Of a stretch of 64,000 nt of DNA, positions 24,001 through 51,775 are shown one piece after another. Where the stretch lies: positions 62,001-126,000 of the forward strand of contig JBAIAA010000352.1 in assembly GCA_037893245.1 (NCBI GenBank), read 5' to 3'. The notes under the pieces were generated by a model that worked only from the letters and a program-made list of their open reading frames with translations, had not been told where the DNA came from and ran no database searches. This DNA is from Crossaster papposus (lineage: Eukaryota; Echinodermata; Asteroidea; Velatida; Solasteridae). Position numbers and translations under genes: made by a program. Numbering within the stretch: position 1 is the stretch's first letter; every line of letters begins with the position of its first letter.

Positions 24001-24910
24001 GAACAGTGCTCACATAGCCACATTGTTATGTACCGGTATTCAATTATATTTAATTGTTCACTGTGCTCTTCACATTATTGTATTTTTTAAATTTGTTTAG
24101 TTTTTTTCGGGGGGGTGCAGCGGGACAGGAAGAAACACGACTGAAACCAATAAAACATGGCACACATTTTGTTCGTGGTTAATTCTAAAATGATTACCAA
24201 TTGTACTGCAAATGTTTATTTCAAATTTCACTATGTAATAAACGAAGGATAAATGGATAATTATGAAATACGAGCCTGTAAAGCCATCAGCGAAAAACAA
24301 CACTGACAGAAATATTAGAAAAACAGCACTGCCTACATGTACTAGTTTCCTTGAAAGATTTAATTACGTCCATGTAGGACATATTAAATGTACCGGGTAT
24401 ACAGCCCACCAGTGGATCACTGTTGCCGCCATGCCGCGCCGCGCTGCGTGGAGGTGTTATGTTCATCAAGTTCAATATCTGATGAGCTGTACACATGTTT
24501 GCGCATGAACTGGGCCAACATCTGGTCTCTATTGCATGACAATGATTGAGGCCCATCTTTTTTAGTTTTTTTATGGCATCCATATCACAATGTTCGTCTA
24601 CAACTGCACGGTCAATATAATTTTATTGTTAGAAAAAAAGAGGCGTTTTTTTGCACGTGCGCACGCTCAGCTGGCCAAAGGGGAAACTGGCTGTTGTCTT
24701 TGTTTTGTGCGATAAATTCTTTGCCAGGTTTTGAGAACCGAGTTGCTCAATGAGGCATTGGGTTTACCCAAACAAATTACAACTGTCGTAAATTTTAAGG
24801 GAATATACAACATTTGCAAACATCACAAAACAAAATTACCAAATTCATACGAAATACTTTATTGGACTGTTAGGGAATGAACGTCTTAAGCATCCTGTAA
24901 TATCATGGCT
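24001..24910. other. Spacer; one weak minus-strand coding hint
   Basis: On the minus strand near 24,535-24,420 one frame reads DQMLAQFMRKHVYSSSDIEL and on to a stop after about 35 residues. The composition is protein-like, but there is no start, splice site or family match. The rest shows nothing. Confidence 0.25.
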
Positions 24911-25188
24911 CCTGGGCCCAATTTCATAGCGCTGCTAAGCACACGATTTTCTGCTAACCGAGCCTCCGTCTATTTCATGGGGACCGTAAGCAGTAAGCGC
25001 AGCAAAAGGCACGCTTAACCTAGCGGGAAAATTTGCTTAAATCAGTGACGTAACAGTAGAATTTCCATGCGCGCGCAAACGTTAGCACAAAAACGCCGTG
25101 AAATAGCGCTTAAGGTTAGCAAATTTTTCTGCTAAAGTTAGCACGAAAATTTGCTTACCGTTAAGCAGCTCTATGAAATTGGGCCCTG
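24911..25188. repeat. Family C inverted-repeat element, copy 3
   Basis: CCTGGGCCCAATTTCATAGC to CTATGAAATTGGGCCCTGG, with GCTAAGCA / TGCTTAAC type interior. Confidence 0.85.
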
Positions 25189-25770
25189 GTGTGCTAGCAT
25201 TTTTAGGTAAAGTGATATTTTTGTATCAATTTCCAACGCTAATCGGCCAACCAGCATTGAAAAAAACCTGTTTTTGTTCATGTATTTAGTGTAATTATCC
25301 CATTAATTTTTTGCAATTGATTTACACATCGTGACAGCTAGACAGACTTGCAATTCCACAACGTCTATAAATTGCTCTGTTTCATCTCAGTGGGGTCTGA
25401 AAACCAGACTACAAGAACATGAACAGTGATTTTTTTCAGTGGCCATCTTGGTTTTCTGGGTTAGAAATACAATCGCGCAAGCGTAAAATAGAACACAAGA
25501 TGGCGGCGCCCAGTCACTGTAATTGTTCTCGTCTGTGAAAGAGAATTTGCCCAATTTCTTTTATAATACGAGAGAAGAGAGTTTGTTGAATGAGATGATT
25601 GCTTTTGTGAAGCTTAAATGGGCATTTTGAGCTTGTTGACGCCTATGCCGATTGTGTTTTTTTTTATATGGATAGGAAACGTGCACAGGTCCATAAATGA
25701 AGTCAACAGTTCAATTTTCTAAACGGTAAAACCCAGACAGTGAGTGACCTGGTAATGGCATTGAGACCAG

Positions 25771-26017
25771 CAGGGGCCAATTTCATAGAGCTGCTAAGCA
25801 CAAAAATTTGCTTAGCACAAAAAAGTCTTGCTCATTAAAAACAGGTTACCAGCCAAAATTCTACGTGTTTTTCATGCTAAGCAAAAAAACAGCTGATTAT
25901 CAATCAAAAACAATAAAGACAACGTGAAGATTTTGGTCTGTAACCTTGTTTTTGCCAAGGAGAAATGTTCATGCTAAGCAAATTTGTGTGCTTAGCAGCT
26001 CTATGAAATCGGCCCCA
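25771..26017. repeat. Family C inverted-repeat element, copy 4
   Basis: CAGGGGCCAATTTCATAGAGC to CTATGAAATCGGCCCCAG, with TGCTAAGCA inner repeats. It is nearly identical in structure to copies 2 and 5. Confidence 0.88.
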
Positions 26018-27060
26018 GGTCAAAGAGAGAGTAAGATAATGCACCCTGTAAAAAAATATACCACTATGCAGTGGCCCTGACCTGCATAAGAGAGGTCAGA
26101 GTCTTTCATTGTTGGGCACTCTTTACTTTGTGTTTGTTTGTTTGCATTTTTTTTCTGGCGGGAAGCTAGCTGAAACAGTGTGGAACGCGGGGTTTGAGGA
26201 AAAAATAATAAAAATGAATGGCCGAACTAGCAACAATGAGTTACCAAAATATGATCTGGGGTCATTGATTGGCTAGGTACTGGCTGCAAAATATGCTGGA
26301 GATTACTTGGCTGTGTACACACATACCGTGTACCAGAAATCTGAATTTTAGGCCAGTAAATAAATTGTCTATTAAAATTATTTCAGTAAGTCCAACGCAT
26401 TTTCAATGATATCGGTTTATGTACAAAACTTTCAAAACTGTAATAAGGTAAGCCCTTACAGGGACAACATAAATGCTGTGTAATACTTTTTGACTTTGTG
26501 GTCCTACGGAACCCAAGTGGGGAAAACTTTTTAACCATTGGGATATCCTGACAGAACATTAGATTTATGGAATCTCTATATCACTCAGTTAGCCTTGGTA
26601 CACTGTACATCCGACTGAATTACACAATAAAGTGTATTTTCAGACCAATTTCTTACCCATTCCAGTGATATTGTCATGTTGACGTCATACAGTTCCTGAT
26701 ATATAGTAATTTTTGTATGCAACATATTGCAATTTTGTTTAACAAAATTGCCATGAACTGTATGACAGGACCGTCTATAATGACTAAGACAAAAACTAAC
26801 ATTAATTAAATAACCCAAATGTATACAAATAATGGAACAGTAAAAATTGTACATTCTACTAAATTAACAAACATTAATTGCAAGACGAAAAGTGATGTTT
26901 GTGTACTGAATCTTGTCTGATTTTGATGTTTTTAAGAAGATTTAGGCCGGGTTATAATAACTTAATACATGTAATAAGTTATTATATGTATTACTTGTAA
27001 ATTAATTATTGTTATGTTACGGTACTTAGTTAGTGTGGCTTTTTTGTTTCGTTTTCATCA
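26018..27060. other. Spacer; nothing recognised
   Basis: AT-rich. A short hairpin lies at 26,950-27,000 (AATAACTTAATACATGTAATAAGTTATTA). No gene evidence. Confidence 0.35.
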
Positions 27061-27065
27061 CTTAC

Positions 27066-27170
27066 CTTAATTTCAGCAGAGCCTTGTCTCTGAAAAACCT
27101 AACAACTTCCAAAGAGCAATGAAGCAAATAACTGTGGAAGTACTCGAGTGGTGTCCCTGTCTGTCAGCAA
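27066..27170 (-). other. Possible first exon of a divergent transcript
   Basis: On the minus strand a stretch ends with AATTAAG|GTAAGTG, a good splice donor, at 27066. One frame stays open for about 33 residues without a start codon. It lies some 700 bp upstream of the UBE3B start, so it could be a 5' UTR exon of a head-to-head neighbour. Evidence is limited to the donor. Confidence 0.2.
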
Positions 27171-27792
27171 TTCACCCCCGTAGAAATGTTGTTTTCGTCC
27201 CACCACGACGGCGGAACTTATTAAAACACCGCTGCAATAGACTACGTACGTAGACGCAAAACGGTTTCACAGAAATTGAACTTGCCTCTGGATATTATTA
27301 CTTCTACTTTCTAGTAGAATGAAAGATTCTTACTGACAGCTACGATTAATTGCGAAGTAGGACATGACGAAAACCAAATTACTTAATTTTTCACAGACCC
27401 AAACTACAAAACACGCGACACAAACACACTTTCAAGTGGCGCCGAGCTAAACGTATTTTATCTAGATATAAAAATTTATAAGGTGAATGATTTAAAAAAA
27501 ACATGAAAAATATAGGTTTGCAGAGTGGCGCCCTCTTGGAAACTTGTGGCACGTGGACGTTTACAAAATACCGGATTCGTTGCAGACGGTTTCGTCGGTT
27601 CAATCCGTAGTTCAATTCCAAAATTCGAAAGGGCGTGCAAGAGACCCTAATAAATTTGAAGAGCGCCCTCATGAGCTGAATATAGAAGAGCCCATAACAA
27701 ATCTTTATGCGGATATTGACAACACAGCTGTAAAATTGTGTAACGTAGATTTTCCTTTTTAATTTTAATGATCTAAACTGATTTTGGAAATA

Positions 27793-45772
<17,980 letters not shown>

Positions 45773-45785
45773 AGAAAAAACATCT

Positions 45786-46059
45786 TTAACCGGTTCGCGC
45801 CTGGATTATTTTAACATCACCGAGCCTAGGGGCGGGATTATTTTAACATCACTGAGCCTAGGGGCGGGATTATATTTAACGAAACTCGATCCGAAGCGTG
45901 TTCAGGCCGATAGTGCCGGGAAGCACACCCACGCATTTCCGGCCTTGCTCACTGCTGACAGAAATTTCCGAACTTGAACTTGGCGTGTTTATGCGTCAAC
46001 CGTTTTGAATTTGGGGAAAACTTTGCGCTTATATACGTCATCCGGCGCGAACTGGTTAA
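45786..46059 (-). repeat. Family B MITE, copy 9
   Basis: Starts 14 bp after the UBE3B stop codon, so it probably lies in the 3' UTR. It carries an internal duplication of the GGATTATTTTAACATCAC...CCTAGGGGCG segment. Confidence 0.9.
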
Positions 46060-46256
46060 CCAGTTCATGCCGGGATTATTTTGACATTGACCAGGCGCAG
46101 GATCATTTTTCCACGATACTAGCACACCCTGATATTTCTGGCCTCCCTCGCTGCAAGCTAGTAGCTGGCAGATACTTCCAGCTTTGCTTGTGACGTGTTT
46201 ATTCATCATCCGTTTTGAATTTCGGGAAAACCTTGCGCTCTGACGCAAACTGTTTA
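46056..46256 (-). repeat. Family B MITE, copy 10 (divergent)
   Basis: Adjoins copy 9 over a shared TTAA (46056-46059). TTAACCAGTTCATGCCGGG to GACGCAAACTGTTTAA. It is more diverged than copy 9. Confidence 0.8.
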
Positions 46257-46384
46257 AAGTTTCAGTTTGCCTTTTACAACTTATCCAAAAAGTAACCAAG
46301 CAAATTATTGTTAAAGAGCTTACTTGTTGTAAAGACGCCGACGGTAAACTCCATGTAAAACTATCCTTTCTGGCATGCTCAGAT

Positions 46385-46505
46385 ATACATCTTGAGAAGC
46401 TGTGCTCGAATAGTTATGGAGTTCAAATCCTGACAGGAACATGGTGCTTCTGCTCTTGGGCAAGACAATTTACTACAATTGCCTCTCTCTACCCAGGAGT
46501 ATAAA
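46385..46505 (+). repeat. SINE-like tRNA-derived repeat
   Basis: B-box-like GAGTTCAAATCCTG is followed by TCTTGGGCAAGACAATTTAC and TTGCCTCTCTCTACCCAGGAGTATAAATG, a tail type common in invertebrate deuterostome SINEs. Confidence 0.6.
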
Positions 46506-46763
46506 TGTGACCATCCACGACAAAAAGGGCTGTAAAGTCGCCAGAGCTTATTTTAGGAAAAGCACCATTAAAATTTGTAAAAAACAATAAAAAAAAAAGA
46601 ATTTTCATTCAGTGTTACTTGTTTTGTAGCTAACCATTAATACCAACTATGTCTTGTAATACATAATTTTAAAGCTTATTTCTTGTAGATTTCATTTCTC
46701 TAAATATCTCAAAACGTTACGATGCCTACTTTACAGCCCTTTGATCGTGGACGGTCACAAATG
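46504..46763. repeat. Family D hairpin element D7
   Basis: The arms are TGTGACCATCCACGACAAAA with GGGCTGTAAAGTCGCC, and the inverse TTTACAGCCCTTTGATCGTG / GACGGTCACA. Confidence 0.85.
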
Positions 46764-46880
46764 AGTAAAAAATGTAGGTGTACATAAAGGGTATTACCAA
46801 TGTATAGTGTGATTTAGTTGCCGTGTCCATGTATATTCTCTTGTTGTACATAACGTTATCACTACTCGCGTGGATGTAAA

Positions 46881-46886
46881 AATAAA
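46881..46886 (+). terminator. Candidate UBE3B polyadenylation signal
   Basis: First clear AATAAA after the UBE3B stop (45772). If used, the 3' UTR is about 1.1 kb and includes MITEs B9, B10 and D7. Later sites are possible. Confidence 0.35.
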
Positions 46887-46899
46887 TTTCCATCTGGAC

Positions 46900-48168
46900 T
46901 TGAAAATAATTAAGTAGAATGTGTTAGATCATTCACCACACACATGCCAGTCTAACACTTTGATAGTTGCAGAACATTTGCATGTAAATTGCTTGTCGAG
47001 ACTGTAATCGGTACTCTGGTAAGATTTTGTACCTAGATTTTGTTTCCATCAGCAGATTTATAAAATGCTAATCAGAGTTGTAGGTATGTTGTTGTAATCG
47101 TTGTAAAACATGTGCACCCCATCCTTCAATAATGTGCAATACTGTAAAAACGAAGCATATTTTTTATATTGTAATGTAAAAATGTAACTTTATTATAATC
47201 TTCCAATGTTGTCGTGTAGAAATCCAAACTAAAATTATCTGTGATTAATAATTAATTGGATTCTGCACATTACTCTTTTTCCCACGTTTTTATTCACTGT
47301 ATTGAATATTTTATGAAATGTGTTATTCGTACCATATCACTTTTTAACATACATCATAAGTATGTTCACAGAAATGTAAAAATTTAAAGAAAAAGTTTTC
47401 TAAAAGAACAATTCTTGGAACACAGTATCAAAATCAGAGGTTCACTCACAATGAATTTGATGGATCCATAGTTTTGGTGTCCTACTTTAATATTGTATTT
47501 CCAAGAGTGCTGTTTTTTTTCAATGTAGCATATTTTGAATTATAAACTGCAAAACCAATGTTTAAACCACATGTCAGTAAGACTACACAGGCGGGTAAAT
47601 TAAAATGTTAACTGCTTCTTAATCTATATGAAATAAGTTTATGCAAAAACCTTAGGCCCTCTCGTAGACGGCAAGATTTCGAGAGCATTCTCCGAATATG
47701 GCGCCATTTTGTTTCTCAGTGTACATGTATTGAATACAAATTAAAAAATTGCAAAGGGGAAACTGCGAGCATTAACTGTGGTTGAACAAATTAGTTTAAG
47801 TCAAATTGGGAAGAATGTTCCAACCGGATAAGTGCACTATATAAATCTATATTATTAACCTGACACCACTTTGGTTTTTTTCATATTTCATCCCAATGAC
47901 GGTCAATAAATGCAAAAAATGTTGACAAGACATAAATCTAAGACTAAGAAACATTTCTAATTTTGTTAGGAAATGTTCTTGACCCTTCAAAGACTTTGTA
48001 ACCGCTGAAGTGGCTGGCGTAAGGATACCACAGTACACTCTTTCCGTCAAGTTTATCAAATAGTTGGTGCATAGAGAAGCTGTAGGGAGACAGACGCACT
48101 TTTTAAAGTTTATGATGTTGAAATTATAAGAGAACGAATAAAACCGTGACTATTATTAAAAGATTTGA
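46900..48168. other. UBE3B - CCDC86 convergent intergenic region
   Basis: AT-rich, possibly more UBE3B 3' UTR and the CCDC86 3' UTR. Contains a family H unit near 47,960-48,055. No gene seen. Confidence 0.4.
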
Positions 48169-51100
48169 TTATGGTTTAAAGACTTGTTTCTTGCTGGAGT
48201 CCGGCATTGAACGCTTCTCAATCTTCCTGAGCTGTTTCTTCTTCATTCGCTTCATCTTAGCAGGATTGGAGATCTGCAACAACAAAAGAAGGAGAGGTTG
48301 TTGGTGTACAAAACCAAAAGCTTTTTTTTAATTTAGGATTCCTTTCAATAAGATGTAGCATGTTTAATAGCTTGCAAACCAGAACAGATGTATAGTGTTT
48401 TTGGTGTGCATAAATGTCCAATTGCGGTTTGTTCCTGTGCCAAAGTTAGGCAAACAATCACTGCAACAACGTTGCAACCCTTCCTCAATACAACTGTAAA
48501 TGATTTTCAATCAATGACAAACTTTTTCTCAAATCTGACAATTGTGGAATGTCACAAACAAGCTCGAATAACTCCAGCTGGATTTAACCAGTTCGCGCCG
48601 GAGGACGTATATACACACAACGTTTTCCCCAGATTCAAATAGAAGACGCATAAACATGACACGAGCAAGGCCGGAAATGCGTGGGGGATGTGCTTCCCGG
48701 TTCAATCGGCCTGAACCTGCCTCGGATCGCATTTCGTTAAAAAATAATCCCGCGCCTCGGCTCGGTGATGTTAAAATAATCCTGGCGCGAACTGGTAACT
48801 TAATAGCCAAATAAACTTGGCTAGAGAATGTACTTCAGGGTTATAAGTACATCTAGACTACTTGGATCAAATTTGTCTAAATAGGACAAAAGTACTTTTG
48901 TAGGTTTTCAGGAGTAGTTTTTCAATGATACTCACCCATGTTGGCATGTTCACAGCAGCACTAGCCTCATTTGGCATGTTCTGTACTCGCAACACTTGTG
49001 CTCCGTCCTCAACTAAGCTTATAGAAGCATTACTCCTGAGCACCAAGCCCATCATTGTGCGATTTACATACGACAGTGCGTAACACTTGCCAAATATTCA
49101 ACTTTTCAATTGAACCACAAGGGAAACGGACTAGGGAAACGGACTAGGGAAACTGGAAAAATATTCAACGCGATGTTTTTCCCGAGCTGTGGGGCAAAAA
49201 GTAGGAATCCTTGAAGGCATTTATACTTTCACGTCAATCTGCTGAACTCAACAAGTCAGAACTGCTAACTGCTAAGCCAGCAAGCTAATTACCTTAAAGG
49301 CAAGATCCAACTCGGACATACTTATTTTCTAAGAAACTCACCACTTGCACAATCTCTGACTTGCGTTGGTTTTCCAACTTGCGCTTGATTTTCTTTGCTC
49401 GGTGCTTCTTTTTCCTCTGAAATGAAAAAATAAATAAATAAAGAATGTAGTATCCTGACGCTACTTGAGCGGTTGTGTACAAAGTCTATAGAGAGTCAAA
49501 GAATGTAGTATCCTGACTCTACTTCAGCGGTTGTGTACAAAGTCTATGGGGAGTCGAGAATTGTTTTCCAAATATTTCCTTCATGAGATGATATATGAAG
49601 AAAAAAGCAGCGTAAGGTATATATTTATTTATTTTTTGAAAGAATTTTGCACATTCTTTTAAAAAATAAATAATATATAAAAAGAAAATATAATAAAACA
49701 ATTATAATAAATACATGTATAATGTAGTAATTGAGATTTGATTAAATGAAGCTCCTGTTTTTCACACAACTGCCCCCCCCCCCCCCCCCCTCCTTTCCTC
49801 CAGCACAGGTGCATAGGGTTTACCACTCGACCACTGAGCTTGCCGAGATCAGTTGGCCAGTTGGGTCCGCAACTAAATGCTTTTCTGAAAATAAAAAGGA
49901 GAAAGAAAAGAAGATTCCTAAGAATTACCTCTAGTTCAGTGCTTTTTGTCTCCTTCAGCTCAGCTTCAAACATCTTCAAGTTCTTCATCTCGGCCTTCTG
50001 CTGCATCTTTTTCTGCCAGGAGGTTCTCAGCGGTTTGTCTTGCTTCATTCCTGAGAACCTGATGAGAGAGACAAATGCAAATCGAATGTAAATTATAATA
50101 TTCGGGGTAGATTCCGTTCACAAGTTAACCAGTTGGCGCCGGATGACGTATATAATCGCAAAGTTTTCCCCAAATTCTAAGCGGATGACGCATAAACACG
50201 CCAAGTTCAAGTTCGGAAATGTCTGTCAGCAGCGAGCAAGGCCGGAAATGCGTGGGTGTGCTTCCCGGCACTATCGGCCTGAACCTGCTTCGGAACGAGT
50301 TTTGTTAAAAATAATCGTAATTGTAGAATATCCTCCTAAAAATCAATGACTGTGATGAGGATATAGGGTAGGTGACTTTCAGGAAGAGTATAAAAAAAAG
50401 GATTTTTTCCCTTTTATAAAAAAATTGTCCAAGGGGAAGAATCGGGGATAGGCAAATGAGAGTGATATTTGTCCTTGGAACAAATTCTCCGAGGGAATGA
50501 ATCAGCACTACGTTTGTTAATTGAATGGGAAATATTAGGAAAAGTCCAAGTCCAACGTCAATCTCCCAAAGTGGATAGGGATCTGTAGCCAGCTATGAGG
50601 TCAGATATAGACAGAGGTGGTGGGGTATATTTAGCCGTTTGCCTTTTGTCATTTGTCATTTACCGCGTTGTCTGCTCGGTTTTCCAGGGCCTTCCGGACT
50701 TTGGTCTGCCCTTAGGTTTGGCCGCCTGTCCCTCTGCAAATGATTCTTGCTTGTAAAGATGCACAACCTCCTTGAAATTTACAGCGGGAATCATTTCGGC
50801 TTCAGACTTCTCGGCTTCAGATGACCTCTCCGTTTCAAGTTTGCATTCAACCTCAATTCCCGTTGTTGCAGTGAAAATGTTTTCCTTTTGTGCTTCGTCC
50901 ACGATGGAAGCGGTTGGGCCAGCCGATTTGGAGTCACCCAAGGCGCTTGAGTCTTCTTCTGCATCTTCAGACATCACTGTTTTCTGATGTTTAACAACGA
51001 CGTCATCGGGGGAGGAGAATGTTGATTCTTCTGTCTGTCCATCGTGTTCATCAGTTGATTTTCTCTTTCTGTTTCTTTTTCTACTTCGTTTTCTTTTCGG

Positions 51101-51355
51101 TTGCTCCTTTTCCCCACATTCATCACTAGTACTAGTAGTTACCACGGCAACTGCATCTCTGCCATGTTCGGCAACAGGTGCGGTGCTGGAATCGGGCTGG
51201 GTTTTTTCATCATTGGATGGGATTGGGATTGTTGAAGCCGGACTCTTCCATTTGGAATCAGTCTTTTCTACATCTTTACTTTGCTTTGAACTTCTAGAAT
51301 CACTGTCAGATTTTGAGGACGATCTTGAAACTCGTTGGCTACGAGTTAAAACCAT
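48169..51355 (-). CDS. CCDC86: Coiled-coil domain-containing protein 86 (Cgr1-related)
   Basis: Basic nucleolar protein (cyclon). Its C-terminal part resembles yeast Cgr1, which acts in rRNA processing and 60S assembly; vertebrate CCDC86 also coats mitotic chromosomes. Exons on the minus strand: 51355-50664, 50058-49929, 49416-49342, 48273-48169, phases consistent, 333 residues (human about 360). The first 215 residues are acidic, Ser/Glu/Lys-rich and low complexity, with a KRKRSRKRNRKRK nuclear signal. The conserved part begins at GRPKSGRPWK and runs through FSGM, KPLRTSWQKKMQQKAEM, a Lys-rich coiled coil, RKSEIVQVISNPAKMKR and MKKKQLRKIEKR to the stop. MITEs B11 and B12 sit in its introns. 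It is divergent from RSRC2, with which it likely shares a promoter. Confidence 0.93.
48584..48797 (+). repeat. Family B MITE, copy 11
   Basis: In the last CCDC86 intron. TTAACCAGTTCGCGCCGG to GGCGCGAACTGGTAA. A 30-bp interior segment is missing. Confidence 0.88.
49442..49560. repeat. Family H repeat, tandem pair (inverse)
   Basis: In a CCDC86 intron. Two units of AGAATGTAGTATCCTGACKC followed by TACTTSAGCGGTTGTGTACA and AAAGTCTAT. Inverse of the pair at 32,300. Confidence 0.7.
49774..49862. repeat. C-run and SINE fragment
   Basis: About 18 C followed by TTTACCACTCGACCACTGAGCT, the inverse of a tRNA A-box region like that at 41,160-41,185. In a CCDC86 intron. Confidence 0.55.
50125..50317 (+). 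repeat. Family B MITE, copy 12 (3'-truncated)
   Basis: In the first CCDC86 intron. The left end TTAACCAGTTGGCGCCGG is intact, but the sequence stops after TTTTGTTAAAAATAATCG, so the right terminus is missing. Confidence 0.85.
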
Positions 51356-51775
51356 TTTATTTAAAGGAAATGGTCCGCTAGGCTGTAGTAATTAGCCTAA
51401 CTTTGAAAGGCTGCCTCGATAAACACGTGTTTGTAAATTCTACAGCGGGTTCAACGAACTCTGTGCGATAATGTCCTTGCCGCGCCGCGCGCGCCGCGCC
51501 TGTCCACATATAAAAGTCCATATAAAATAAGGGGTGTACATTCTCAAATGTGGATAAAGATATCCTCAAAAAATGTCGCTACACGCCGTTGATTTGGGTA
51601 TAAAATTGTTTTTTTTTTTATTTTATGCATTTAAGCATTATAATACTTTTTATAAGATTTTAAATCTGTAGGTTGTAGTAGTTTACTGAAGAAAAACAAT
51701 TTCACCAGTGGTGAAACACCACCTATATTTTAATGGACGTGTCCAGCTGGGGCAGCTCATCCGGGTACTTTCAAT
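51356..51775. promoter_or_regulatory. Putative bidirectional promoter, CCDC86 / RSRC2
   Basis: The 420 bp between the two divergent start codons contain the only strongly CpG-rich patch nearby (CGCGCCGCGCGCGCCGCGCC around 51480-51500) in AT-rich surroundings. No TATA box is placed convincingly for either gene. The role is inferred from the head-to-head layout. Confidence 0.5.

Noticed and set aside
24420..24600. Minus-strand protein-like segment with DQMLAQFMRKHVYSS
   Set aside because: Only about 45 residues, no Met at the start of the frame and no acceptor; could be an old gene fragment but unsupported.
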